A stretch of DNA of 64,000 nt. Source: Clostridium sp. Lineage in GTDB: Bacteria; Bacillota; Clostridia; Clostridiales; Clostridiaceae. The stretch covers positions 1 to 64,000 of the forward strand of contig NZ_JAENWM010000007.1 of assembly GCF_016650035.1 (NCBI RefSeq), in the 5' to 3' direction. The translations under genes were made by a program, and so were the position numbers. Below are positions 20,604 to 30,509 of this stretch, one piece after another; position 1 is the first letter of the stretch, and each line of letters begins with the position of its first letter. A model generated the notes under the pieces. The model saw nothing but the letters and a program-made list of their open reading frames with translations, made no database searches and was not told the DNA's origin.

Positions 20604-21461
20604 TTATTTATGTTTTATTTTCTTAGCTAGAATAATTTCTATTATGATTACTAATATTAGTAGGACTATAACCCAGTAATTTATAAGTTGCGATGCACTA
20701 ACCTTCATATATATATCAAAATCATCCAAGCCACTTGCCTTTATTATCAAATAAAAAATCAGTGCAGCACTGCTGCCTATAATTGTTAAATAATCAGTTG
20801 TTTGGAGCCTAGGCTTATCATATACAGTTCTTTTACCACTTAAAAACCCTCTCACATAGGCAGCTTCACCTATACCAAAAGCTCCCTCTAACGAATCTTC
20901 CAGCAAAACAGATAATACCGGTATATTGCTTTTGATCTTCTCTTTTAGCTTTTTGCTCTCGAAGTCAACACCCCTTATGCTGTATATTTCCTTTAAGTTT
21001 ATAATTCTATTTTTCATATTCGGAAATATTTTAAGTGAAATCATAATGGTTAATGTTGATTTTGGCAATTTAGAAGAAAAATATGATGATGCCACATCTG
21101 TATCTATAATTATTGAAACTACCATAAACAAATAAATTACCACTAAAAGTTTAAATGCTAATATAGCACCATAAAGTAAAGCTTCTAATGTGAATCTTTC
21201 CCCAAATAAATAAAATAAAGTAGTACTTCCCTGTGCCACAAAAATCATATTAACCACTATGGCTAAGATTGAAAATGGAACAAAATATTTAAAGCCATTT
21301 TTAAGTTTCTCCACATTTCCGCTATATATCATAGTAATAGCGCAGAACATAAAAATTATTGTTAGCACCATTGGATTTCTGCATAAAAAGGTTATTACAA
21401 GTAAATTTATCCCTAAAAGGGCTGCTGTCAAAACATGAATTTTGTTACTTTCACTAACCAT
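20604..21461 (-). CDS. ECF transporter transmembrane component EcfT
   Basis: 285 aa polytopic; AAYVRGFLSGKRTVYD coupling-helix-type motif; operon with EcfA and S component. Confidence 0.85.
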   Translation of the reverse strand: MVSESNKIHVLTAALLGINLLVITFLCRNPMVLTIIFMFCAITMIYSGNVEKLKNGFKYFVPFSILAIVVNMIFVAQGSTTLFYLFGERFTLEALLYGAILAFKLLVVIYLFMVVSIIIDTDVASSYFSSKLPKSTLTIMISLKIFPNMKNRIINLKEIYSIRGVDFESKKLKEKIKSNIPVLSVLLEDSLEGAFGIGEAAYVRGFLSGKRTVYDKPRLQTTDYLTIIGSSAALIFYLIIKASGLDDFDIYMKVSASQLINYWVIVLLILVIIIEIILAKKIKHK

Positions 21462-21491
21462 AATTCCTCCTGTTAATATTTCCTACAAATC

Positions 21492-21516
21492 AAAAAAACC
21501 GAACTTAAAAGTTCGG
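21492..21516 (-). terminator. rho-independent terminator at the 3' end of the riboswitch leader
   Basis: minus-strand CCGAACTT-TT-AAGTTCGG followed by TTTTTTT. Confidence 0.9.
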
Positions 21517-21574
21517 TGAAGGTCTATATAATATAAGCCTTTACCTTCCCTCCGAAGATATTGTATTGTTTATA

Positions 21575-21722
21575 CTTATAAAAGATATCCTGGCTTTCAC
21601 TTCGTCCTAAAGGTACCCTTCCCTAACGTTTTTAAACATCGTTAAGTGGTAATATACCCGTCGTCCATGATTACAGTAGCGGGGGCTGCTGTGGCATTAA
21701 ACCACATTCCCTTTTATAATTA
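21575..21722 (-). promoter_or_regulatory. cobalamin (B12) riboswitch aptamer
   Basis: minus strand: closing stem TTATAAAAG...CTTTTATAA; GGGAATGTGGTTTAATGCCACAGCAGCCCCCGCTACTGTAA core; B12 box AAGTGAAAGCCAGGAT. Confidence 0.95.
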
Positions 21723-21814
21723 CATGTTATATTTAATTATTTCTATAATACAATTATATTGTTATTATATTTAATTGTCTACTCTTTTATAACAAATCCA
21801 ATAAAATTGTTTTG

Positions 21815-22456
21815 TTAAAACCCAAAGTCCTCCCCAACTACAACCACAGTAATATCAGTTGTCATTGGTTTTCTCTTAATTACTGAATAAACTCTACAAA
21901 TTCTAGAATCTGATTTGCAATCACTACAAACTCCAGTTTTAGTACAAGGATTAGGCGTATTTAGCCTTTTATTATTCTTTGGTGCTGCAATTTGTTCTAG
22001 TCTTTGAAATGCCGCAGCTTCATTTTTACAGATTTTATTAACTCCTACTACAATAATTACTTTTTTAGGTCCAAAACTCATTGCTGCTATTCTATTTCCT
22101 ACCCCGTCAATATTAACAAGTTCTCCCTCTAAAGTTACAGCATTAGAGCTACATAGAAAAACATCGCATACAAGCTCTCCCCTCATAGTTTCCATTTTCT
22201 CATCTGGCGATAAATTCGGGTCACCATGGTCTAGTACAATACCTCCCATAGATTTCACCTTTTCTTGTATACCAAGTTTCTTTATAGTCATAGATCCTCC
22301 AAAACCTACCTTGTCCCCTTTAACTATATTATTCATTATAAATTCTGAGGTTTGTTCACCATTTTGAATATATATAGCTTTAAATCCATTTTTCAAAAGT
22401 TCCTCTACTACTCTTGAACCTCTAGTCTCATTATGCCAATCATGAATTTCCTTCAT
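21815..22456 (-). CDS. LUD-domain (LutC/YkgG-like, DUF162) protein
   Basis: 213 aa; GFGGSMTIKKLGI, LVNIDGVGNRIAAMSFGPKKVIIVVGVNKI, C-terminal Cys cluster CTKTGVCSDCKSDSRIC. Confidence 0.88.
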   Translation of the reverse strand: MKEIHDWHNETRGSRVVEELLKNGFKAIYIQNGEQTSEFIMNNIVKGDKVGFGGSMTIKKLGIQEKVKSMGGIVLDHGDPNLSPDEKMETMRGELVCDVFLCSSNAVTLEGELVNIDGVGNRIAAMSFGPKKVIIVVGVNKICKNEAAAFQRLEQIAAPKNNKRLNTPNPCTKTGVCSDCKSDSRICRVYSVIKRKPMTTDITVVVVGEDFGF

Positions 22457-22596
22457 TTTTTTTCCTCCTTTTTATTTTTTTTTGCATTATATACTTATTT
22501 AAGTATAACTTAAAAAACAGATATAAACATATGTTTTAATTTTTTGGGCATATTAATCATATAAAGTGTGCTTTTATAATCAACATTATACGAGGA

Positions 22597-22956
22597 GTGA
22601 TTTTTTTGAATATAACCAGTATGTCTTCATCCTATCTATTTTTAGGTATTTCCATAATATCATTATTATTTTTCTTATATTACAAATTCCTTGTAGTTAA
22701 CACAGGAGATACAAGTAAAAGACGAGATAAAATTATTGGATCCATGAAAGACCCTGATAATTGGAGAGACAGAAATAATAAAATGTCTTATGTTTCTCTC
22801 TTTTGGGCCATTATATCAATAGCTATTTTTATCTATCTGAAATTCTTCCGTACTGCAGGGCTAATTTCAATTATATATGTCTTCATATATTCAGCTGTAA
22901 TTGTATTAAGTGTTTCAGTATTCCTTAAACAAAACAAAATGGTAGCCAGTAAATAG
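22597..22956 (+). CDS. small integral membrane protein (119 aa)
   Basis: three predicted hydrophobic segments; own RBS and downstream terminator. Confidence 0.6.
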   Translation: MIFLNITSMSSSYLFLGISIISLLFFLYYKFLVVNTGDTSKRRDKIIGSMKDPDNWRDRNNKMSYVSLFWAIISIAIFIYLKFFRTAGLISIIYVFIYSAVIVLSVSVFLKQNKMVASK

Positions 22957-22973
22957 CAAATAATTTAATTCAT

Positions 22974-23012
22974 AAAAGGAAGCCTTCGCGTAAGCTTAGG
23001 TTTCCTTTTATT
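22974..23012 (+). terminator. rho-independent-like terminator
   Basis: AAAGGAAGCCT...AGGTTTCCTTTT. Confidence 0.7.
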
Positions 23013-23014
23013 GT

Positions 23015-23653
23015 TTATTTATTTTTATCATGTAAAACGTCAATAAAACTTTTAATGATTTGAGCTGTGAACCCCCATATTATATATCCATTATACTCAT
23101 AAAAATATTCATCTAAATACCCTTTCCTAAACTTATAATCACTACCTCCATTTATTAAATGAAAAGGAAAATCCTCTTGGTTTATAGGTCCTATCTCCAT
23201 TTTATAAAGCAGTGGTTCATTATCCAAAAAGAATGTGAGTGGAACTTTAAATATGTGATCCACTTCATCCTGGCTAGGGTTTATTTCTCCATATTTTAAC
23301 TTACCTACAAAGGCATACATTATATTTCCATAAGGACTTATATAATAGTCCATGTCTCCTATAACCTGAATTTGCTCTCTTTTTAAGTTTAATTCTTCCA
23401 TAGTTTCTCTTATAGAAGTTTCCCTCGGATTTTCATCTCGTTCCAATTTCCCTCCTGGAAGACAAACATCACCTGGCTGACTCCTTAATTTATGAGCACG
23501 CACTTCAAATACCACTGACAACTCCTCTGAATCCTCCACAAGTAGTATCATAACTGCACTTTCCTTGAATTTACCTATTACCTTGGCCTTTCTATTAGCA
23601 AATATTTGATCTAACTTATTTATCATGTTAATCATCTCCAAATTTATAATCAA
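23015..23653 (-). CDS. NUDIX hydrolase (CoA pyrophosphatase-like)
   Basis: NUDIX box GGKLERDENPRETSIRETMEELNL. Confidence 0.9.
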   Translation of the reverse strand: MIINLEMINMINKLDQIFANRKAKVIGKFKESAVMILLVEDSEELSVVFEVRAHKLRSQPGDVCLPGGKLERDENPRETSIRETMEELNLKREQIQVIGDMDYYISPYGNIMYAFVGKLKYGEINPSQDEVDHIFKVPLTFFLDNEPLLYKMEIGPINQEDFPFHLINGGSDYKFRKGYLDEYFYEYNGYIIWGFTAQIIKSFIDVLHDKNK

Positions 23654-24876
23654 GCTTGGTTATTTTCAGAAGCTCTGTTTTTTTCTATTATAAAACCTAT
23701 AGCCATAAATATTATTCCATAAAGGACTAAATAAATTAAATTCAATAAGATGTCATTAATACTTCCATTATATAATATTAACTTAGTTATAGCATTGTGT
23801 ATCCAATATGTTGGCATTAAATGTGCCACTTGGATTATCTTTTGTGGCATCAGTTCCATACTCCAGAGGCAACCTGAAATCAAACCCATAAACAATATAA
23901 ACACCGGCATAACGCTTTGAAACGTAATATGGCTTTTGAAAATACGAGTTAAAAGTACAAATAAATTTGACATACAAAACATATAGACTATACAAATTGT
24001 AATAACTAAACCAAAACTTTTTAAACTCTTCATATCCATTGTTTTATATAAAAAACTAAATTGCAATAAAACCACAAAACTTCCACTTAACATAATACTT
24101 ATTACATCGCTTAAAAGCAAATAAGAATATGGAACTCCAGATGCCTTAATTCTTTTATAAACTCCTGAGGATCTAGTTTTCATTATTGTTGCACTTCCCG
24201 ATAACAAAAACAAGGTAGAAAAAATTATAACCATTCCCAAGGAAAACTGCTTAGATACAATATCCCCTTTAATCATTGCTGTATTTTCCATTTTAGTATT
24301 TGGGGAAATAGAGTTTACTTTTAGAGGCAAGTTAAAATTAGGATCATTAATATGACTTAAATTATACATTATGATTTCATCATAAACTTTTATATCAGCA
24401 TTTTTACTTATTGCCTTTTCACCTGTGCTAGCAGCCTTAACCCCGCAGACATAATACAATATCTCACCGGCAATCACATCTGTAATTCCTGGTGCAAAAA
24501 CATTATGCGGCAAATAATGAACAGTTATTAAATCATCAAATCTTTGTTTTTCTATATTTTCCTCTAGTCCAGAATTTAATATGTATACTCCTTGCACAAA
24601 ATTATCATTAAGGTTTTTACTGATATCTGCTTTTTTAATAATTATACATTTCAGCGAATTACTATGACTCAGTCCCTCTAATATTCTCCTAGAAGTCACA
24701 GAATTATCTTCATCAATTACAGCTATAGGCACTTTATTTAAAAAAGATGGCTTAGTAAAAATAGTTGCAACAAACATTAATAAAATTAGAGGCACAATTA
24801 TGCTAAGTGTAATAAGTATTTTCTTTTTAAATAGTATTTTCATTCTTATAGCTATTAGTATTCTTATACTATCCAT
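23650..24876 (-). CDS. ABC-2 type transporter permease
   Basis: 408 aa; N-terminal TM, extracytoplasmic domain, C-terminal TM block (ABC-2 fold). Confidence 0.82.
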   Translation of the reverse strand: MDSIRILIAIRMKILFKKKILITLSIIVPLILLMFVATIFTKPSFLNKVPIAVIDEDNSVTSRRILEGLSHSNSLKCIIIKKADISKNLNDNFVQGVYILNSGLEENIEKQRFDDLITVHYLPHNVFAPGITDVIAGEILYYVCGVKAASTGEKAISKNADIKVYDEIIMYNLSHINDPNFNLPLKVNSISPNTKMENTAMIKGDIVSKQFSLGMVIIFSTLFLLSGSATIMKTRSSGVYKRIKASGVPYSYLLLSDVISIMLSGSFVVLLQFSFLYKTMDMKSLKSFGLVITICIVYMFCMSNLFVLLTRIFKSHITFQSVMPVFILFMGLISGCLWSMELMPQKIIQVAHLMPTYWIHNAITKLILYNGSINDILLNLIYLVLYGIIFMAIGFIIEKNRASENNQA

Positions 24877-26099
24877 TGCATTTTCCTCTTACCTCTTTTA
24901 AGCATAAACATGGAAGTCATTAACATGCATAAAGTTAACAAGAGCATACCCCCTATAATATTTTTAATATCATTAAGAGAATACAAATTTAATATGTACA
25001 TCTGCCCTTTTATTATCCAATAGTTAGGGGTTAATTTAGAAATATTTCTTATCTTTTCAGGCATCATTTGTAATGGTATAAAGCTTCCACCAATAATTGA
25101 AGATATAAATACATATATATTAGTCATCAAAATATAACTCTCCTCACTTCTAAAAAAAGTAGCAAGCATTATGTAAAAACTTATTATAAGTCCTACACTG
25201 ATAATTATAAACACAAATAAATTTTTCATTATAGCACCTATATCTAGTTTATAAAATATAAATATAGGTGCTATAAAAATCAATAAAAGCGTAATACAAT
25301 AAGTGGAATCCGCTATCCACTTACTTAAAATGATCTCAAAGGAAGTAGTTGGGGTGATAAGCAGTCGTTTAATCACCATTGAATTCCGCTCCTTAATAAG
25401 TAAGTTTCCTAAAACTATACCCATATACATTAATAAAAGTACTGCTATTGCTATAATATAATATTCTACAGATGTGGTAGATGGAATATCGTTGTGAGGC
25501 TCATAAGTAAAAAATCTAGATCTACCCAGTGCAGTAAAAATCAAATTTCTTGATAAATAATCATTTACTTTAACTTTATTTTCCACAGGCTCATCATATT
25601 TATCCATATAATATTGAACAGAACTAACTCCTATCCCTACAGCTCCAATAATTCGTGAATATCCTTCCATAACATTTTTTAATATGGAACTTTTAAGAGG
25701 TTCATCTGAATTTAAAGTTATCTCCAAAGGTAGATTTTCCATAGCAATCAAGCTTCCAGAAAAATTTTTCGGTATTTCTATTATTCCAGTTAATAAATTG
25801 TTATTAAATTTCTCATTAGCTGATGCGCTTGTACAAACTTCAACATGTATAAAATCCGAAAAGTTTTTGTTATTACTAAAATTTTCTAATAGAAGTTTAC
25901 TTGCCACGCTATTATCCTTATCCACTATGGCAACCACTATTGGAGAAATATCAGATTCTTTTTTCATCATGTCTTTAAATGAAAAAGAAAGTATAAAAAA
26001 CACTATAAACGGAAGACATAAAGAGGCTAGAAGCCACTCCTTATGTCCTATAATAATTTTCAAATCTTTTAATATTAAAGTTTTTAGTCTTGTAATCAT
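24864..26099 (-). CDS. ABC-2 type transporter permease
   Basis: 411 aa, same architecture as neighbour, 13-nt gene overlap. Confidence 0.82.
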   Translation of the reverse strand: MITRLKTLILKDLKIIIGHKEWLLASLCLPFIVFFILSFSFKDMMKKESDISPIVVAIVDKDNSVASKLLLENFSNNKNFSDFIHVEVCTSASANEKFNNNLLTGIIEIPKNFSGSLIAMENLPLEITLNSDEPLKSSILKNVMEGYSRIIGAVGIGVSSVQYYMDKYDEPVENKVKVNDYLSRNLIFTALGRSRFFTYEPHNDIPSTTSVEYYIIAIAVLLLMYMGIVLGNLLIKERNSMVIKRLLITPTTSFEIILSKWIADSTYCITLLLIFIAPIFIFYKLDIGAIMKNLFVFIIISVGLIISFYIMLATFFRSEESYILMTNIYVFISSIIGGSFIPLQMMPEKIRNISKLTPNYWIIKGQMYILNLYSLNDIKNIIGGMLLLTLCMLMTSMFMLKRGKRKMQWIV

Positions 26100-26237
26100 A
26101 ATTTTTCACCCTAATTTTTCATATAGTTAACTTTAAACCTAGTTCATAAACTAATATTCTGCATAAATTTCAACTATCCTCTTTTGTATTCATCATTTCG
26201 CTATTGTCTAAGCATTTATTGTAATCACAAGAAATTA

Positions 26238-26266
26238 TTGACATCCTACTGTGTCTATTATATAAT
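26238..26266 (+). promoter_or_regulatory. consensus sigma-A promoter with embedded inverted repeat (26246-26252/26268-26274)
   Basis: TTGACA (26238) - 17 nt - TATAAT (26261); CTACTGT...ACAGTAG. Confidence 0.85.
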
Positions 26267-26291
26267 AACAGTAGACAAGGAGGTTGTGTGC

Positions 26292-26678
26292 ATGAATATT
26301 CTTATATCAGCCCTTTCGCAAACACCCATATATGAGCAAATACAGAATCAGATAAAAGAAATGGTACTCAGTGGAAATCTAAAATCTAAGGAACAATTGC
26401 CCTCAATAAGACTTATGGCAAAGGATTTGAAGGTTGGCATTATAACCGTAAAACGTGCTTATGAAGAATTAGAAAAAGAGGGAATTGTCATCACTTTGCA
26501 AGGACGAGGATGCTTTGTAGCAGAGATTGATAGGTTTAAAATAAAAGCAATATACCTTGATATGCTAAGGGAACGGCTCCTTGAAATCAAAGAATTTGCA
26601 GACACTTCAGACATATCCCCTAGTGAAATGCATAAAGTTATAAATGAAATATACGGAGGTAGTGAAAATGACAAATAA
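26292..26678 (+). CDS. GntR-family (YtrA-like) transcriptional regulator
   Basis: PIYEQIQNQIKEMVLSGNLKSKEQLPSIRLMAKDLKVGIITVKRAYEELEKEGI wHTH; ATG at 26292 after AAGGAGG (ORF track start 26184 is too far upstream). Confidence 0.9.
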   Translation: MNILISALSQTPIYEQIQNQIKEMVLSGNLKSKEQLPSIRLMAKDLKVGIITVKRAYEELEKEGIVITLQGRGCFVAEIDRFKIKAIYLDMLRERLLEIKEFADTSDISPSEMHKVINEIYGGSENDK

Positions 26679-27516
26679 GGCTTTAGAAATCAATAATTTG
26701 AATGGACGTATAGGAGATTTTTCTTTAAATAATATAAATTTTTCAATAGAAAGTGGAACTATTATGGGGTTTATAGGAAAGAACGGTTCAGGCAAAACCA
26801 CCCTTATAAAAACAATACTTAATATGCTTGATAAAAAATCTGGAGAAGTGTTATTCGATGGCCTCCCTATGTATGGAAACGAAGAAATAGTTAAAGCAAA
26901 AATAGGAGTTGTATTTGATAGCCTAATTTATCCACTTAATTTAAAGCCTAGAAAGATAAAAAAAATGATATCTCCCTTTTACAAAACCTTTGACGATGAA
27001 AAATTTGATGAGCTAATGAAACGTTTTGAACTTGATCCAAGAAAAAAGCTTTCAACATATTCAAAGGGTATGCAGATGAAATTTGGAGTTGTAATGGCCT
27101 TATGTCATAATCCAGAACTTATCATACTTGACGAACCTACAGCAGGGCTTGATCCTATAGCAAGAGCTGAGGTAATGGATTTACTTTTAGAACTTATGCA
27201 AAACGAAAAAAGGTCAATACTTTTTTCAACACACATTACAAGTGACCTTGAAAAAATTGCTGATTATATAACCATGATTGATGACGGTAAAATTGTTTTT
27301 ACTAAGGGAAAAGACGAAATGCTTGATACCTATCTCCTGGTACAAATTGAAAAAGAAGCTATGACAGATGCAATTAAATCTGGAATTATAGGGTTAAAAG
27401 AAACAACTTTCGGATACCAGGGATTAAGTGAAAATATAAAACTAAAAAATTTAGCTGGAGTAAAAACTGCTAGGCCAACTATTGAGGATATTATGATTTA
27501 CATGGGTTCGAAGTAA
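26668..27516 (+). CDS. ABC transporter ATP-binding protein
   Basis: GFIGKNGSGKTTLIKT, STYSKGMQMKFG, LIILDEPTAGLDP; ATG at 26668 overlaps the regulator's 3' end. Confidence 0.92.
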   Translation: MTNKALEINNLNGRIGDFSLNNINFSIESGTIMGFIGKNGSGKTTLIKTILNMLDKKSGEVLFDGLPMYGNEEIVKAKIGVVFDSLIYPLNLKPRKIKKMISPFYKTFDDEKFDELMKRFELDPRKKLSTYSKGMQMKFGVVMALCHNPELIILDEPTAGLDPIARAEVMDLLLELMQNEKRSILFSTHITSDLEKIADYITMIDDGKIVFTKGKDEMLDTYLLVQIEKEAMTDAIKSGIIGLKETTFGYQGLSENIKLKNLAGVKTARPTIEDIMIYMGSK

Positions 27517-27561
27517 TGAGTAGAAACTATAATACAAAATTTCTTACAAGGAGGTACCATA

Positions 27562-28254
27562 ATGCTAAAGAGATTTAATAAGTTTCAACAACTTTTAGCA
27601 TGTTCCGCAAAATTCACTGGTGGGAATAAACGCTCAAAACCGACTTTTTTTCTTACGTTTATTTACATGTATATTCTGATTATTTTCATGATTACATTTG
27701 GAGAGGGAGGATTCGTATTCTATCCCACAGTTTCTATTTTGTTTGCAGTTTATTCCATTATAAATGCAAAAAATAAATTATTTGAAGTTATACCAGTTTC
27801 AAAATTGTATTCACTTATAAATATCTATTTATATGTTTTTATAACTATTTATGTTGCAAATACATTATTGCTCATAGCGATAATGCTTTTTTCACAATTA
27901 AATTTAACTTTGGGCATGAATTTACCAACAAATAGTTGGAAAACTATCTTAGTTATATATTGTATAACTTCTATAATAGCAAGTATCTCATTGCCCATAT
28001 TTTTTATAAAGCTTAATTACCTTAGAAAACTTCTTACTATATCAGTAATTGTACTTATTCCCATAGTGCTTTTATTATTTAAAAATACTTTGTCCGTTGT
28101 AACTGAACTTGATAAAGTACATTTTTGGAAAAGCATTACACTAATGCCCCATTATAATGAATTTATATTAATATTACTTTGTGTAGTAATACTAACAATA
28201 TCAATGTTAATATCATACAGACTCTATAAAGGAAAGAGGTGCACAACATGTTAA
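27562..28254 (+). CDS. ABC transporter membrane protein (YtrA-linked type)
   Basis: 230 aa, six hydrophobic segments; RBS AAGGAGG. Confidence 0.7.
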   Translation: MLKRFNKFQQLLACSAKFTGGNKRSKPTFFLTFIYMYILIIFMITFGEGGFVFYPTVSILFAVYSIINAKNKLFEVIPVSKLYSLINIYLYVFITIYVANTLLLIAIMLFSQLNLTLGMNLPTNSWKTILVIYCITSIIASISLPIFFIKLNYLRKLLTISVIVLIPIVLLLFKNTLSVVTELDKVHFWKSITLMPHYNEFILILLCVVILTISMLISYRLYKGKRCTTC

Positions 28255-28991
28255 AAAAACTTATTGCTTATCAGAAACTATTGACACATTCAAATCCCCC
28301 GTTTGTTTCTAGCCCCCCGACCATATTTCTATATTGTTTTGTTATTGCTACGATGCTCCTTATGAACGTCTTTATATTTTTCGGAAATACAATGAGTTCG
28401 ACTACTTTTTTACCAATTGCTGCACCTATAGTAATCGTATGGATGACAAATAGAGTACTTTACGGTAATCAGCGCCTATTTGAAACCGTTCCTGTAAGCA
28501 GAAAATATGCTGCACTAAATATATTTTTCTTCCCAATAGTAACACTATTTATAGCATATATTATGATTTTGATTTTCAGTTCTGTGGTAATGGGTATTAT
28601 TATTGCCCTTGTATATCTTATATCTTCCAAGGGTTTAAGCGAAACACCTCCAGAATCTGCAGTGCATCAAATAATAGACACCTCAAAAGGGGATCTATTA
28701 ATGATTTTTATATTTTTAATAATTATTTTTGCAGCCATGGCAATTACTTTTATAAAAAACAAAAAACTAAGACTCTCAAGCTTTGTGGGGTTTGCTGTTA
28801 TTGGTTATGGGCTGTTATTTCTACTGAAAATCAATATGCCAATATCTCCGAGCACTGGTAAAGTAGAATTTCTTGAAAGTTTTTATATTATGCCTGAGGT
28901 AAATACAATTCTGATTTGTGTAGCTATTGCTACATTTATAATAAGCATTATATCGGTTTTACTGGGATGTAAACTTTATGTAGATAGTTAA
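28239..28991 (+). CDS. ABC transporter membrane protein, paralog of preceding gene
   Basis: 250 aa; shared LFE(V/T)(I/V)PVS(K/R) motif with 27562-28254; overlaps it by 16 nt. Confidence 0.7.
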   Translation: MHNMLKKLIAYQKLLTHSNPPFVSSPPTIFLYCFVIATMLLMNVFIFFGNTMSSTTFLPIAAPIVIVWMTNRVLYGNQRLFETVPVSRKYAALNIFFFPIVTLFIAYIMILIFSSVVMGIIIALVYLISSKGLSETPPESAVHQIIDTSKGDLLMIFIFLIIIFAAMAITFIKNKKLRLSSFVGFAVIGYGLLFLLKINMPISPSTGKVEFLESFYIMPEVNTILICVAIATFIISIISVLLGCKLYVDS

Positions 28992-29084
28992 ATGTTAACT
29001 TGTTCTTAATATCTTAAAATGATATACTATCTTTGTATTTATCGGCAATAAATATAAAATTTGATTATAATGGAGAGATGAAAA

Positions 29085-30335
29085 TTGAAAAGAAGAAGTA
29101 ACATTATATTATTCACACTAGCATTCACGATAATTTTTTCTACAACTGTTTTTGCTGCTGAAAAACCGCTAAACTTAATTGGTAAAGCTGCCGTTTCAGT
29201 GGATTTAGAGACTAACGAAATTATTTATACTAAAAATATTGATAATAAAATGTACCCGGCAAGTATTACAAAACTCATTACGGCCTTATTACTTGCAGAA
29301 AATATGAAAATAACAGACAACTTAACCTATACAGCATTAGCAAAGGCTCAACCCCCTTTCACCTATAATGCTAATCTACATCCAGTAGCAGTGGGTGATA
29401 CTATGTCAGCAGACAATGTAATGGATGCACTTCTTCTTTTTTCAGGAAATGATATTGCTTATATGATTTCTGATAACGTTGGCAAAACTACACCTGAGTT
29501 TATTAAAATGATGAATAAAAAAGCGGTATCGCTAGGAATGACGGGTTCTCACTTTGTCACTCCAAATGGTTTGGATGATATGACCGATGAACATTATACA
29601 ACTGCATATGACATAACTCTTTTAGGAAAAGCTGCTTACAACAACGAATGGGTAAAAAAATCAATGGCTAAAAAAACTAGTACAGTAAAATTCTCTAATG
29701 GACCTGAAGCTCCTATAGAAAACAGAAATAAACTTCTTGGAATAGACGGAAACGTTGGTGGTAAGACTGGTCTTACAGACAAAGCTGGAAGATGCTTAGT
29801 TTCTATATATGAACGTGACGGTCGCAAAATTATAGGAGTTGTTATGAAATCTGAGGATGATGATAAAGATACAAAAGTCTTTGAAGATATGACAAAACTA
29901 ATTGACTATAGTTATGCTGCTAAGAAAGAAGTACTTAATAAAAAAGATACTGAACTTAAAACAATTTCTGTACCTTACAAGGTTATCCCATTCATAGGAC
30001 CAGAAAAAACAATAGATATTCCGCTTACTGCAAAAGAAGATTTAACTTATTATAATAATGATGTTAAACCAGAAATTGCTTTTAATGTTTCCGGAATAAA
30101 TCCATGGAAACTTGATAAAGAGACTTCTGTGGGAACACTAGATTTAATACAAAGAGATTCAAAAATTAGCTTTGAATTATATCCAACAATTTCAAAATCT
30201 ACTCTCATTAAAGACAACATAATTATCTATGCTGGAGCTGCTATTGTACTGATTGCACTTATAGTCTTAATTATCTTCTTAATTTCCTTTATTAAAAGGA
30301 AAAATAATCGTGGTGGTAGTAGAATTAGATTTTAA
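29085..30335 (+). CDS. D-alanyl-D-alanine carboxypeptidase (DacF-like, S11 family)
   Basis: PASITKLITALL (SxxK), SGND, KTGLTDKAGRCLVS (KTG); C-terminal TM anchor; TTG start. Confidence 0.9.
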   Translation: MKRRSNIILFTLAFTIIFSTTVFAAEKPLNLIGKAAVSVDLETNEIIYTKNIDNKMYPASITKLITALLLAENMKITDNLTYTALAKAQPPFTYNANLHPVAVGDTMSADNVMDALLLFSGNDIAYMISDNVGKTTPEFIKMMNKKAVSLGMTGSHFVTPNGLDDMTDEHYTTAYDITLLGKAAYNNEWVKKSMAKKTSTVKFSNGPEAPIENRNKLLGIDGNVGGKTGLTDKAGRCLVSIYERDGRKIIGVVMKSEDDDKDTKVFEDMTKLIDYSYAAKKEVLNKKDTELKTISVPYKVIPFIGPEKTIDIPLTAKEDLTYYNNDVKPEIAFNVSGINPWKLDKETSVGTLDLIQRDSKISFELYPTISKSTLIKDNIIIYAGAAIVLIALIVLIIFLISFIKRKNNRGGSRIRF

Positions 30336-30343
30336 TTTTAAAA

Positions 30344-30382
30344 ATTACTATATTAGTATTTAGCTAATATAGTAATTTTTTT
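30344..30382 (+). terminator. rho-independent terminator
   Basis: ATTACTATATTAG-TATTTAG-CTAATATAGTAATTTTTTT, 13-bp perfect stem. Confidence 0.92.
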
Positions 30383-30425
30383 ATTGTTTTGACCAATATC
30401 CTGCGGAAATATTGACATTTATAAC

Positions 30426-30453
30426 GTTATATATTAATATGAAAATATATAAC
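30426..30453. promoter_or_regulatory. 10-bp perfect inverted repeat, candidate ArsR-family operator
   Basis: GTTATATATT-AATATGAA-AATATATAAC upstream of the ArsR gene and next to a TTGACA element. Confidence 0.6.
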
Positions 30454-30509
30454 CTAAATTAAAAATAAAATTTATTTATATACAAAGAAATATAGTTAGG
30501 AGATTTTTT

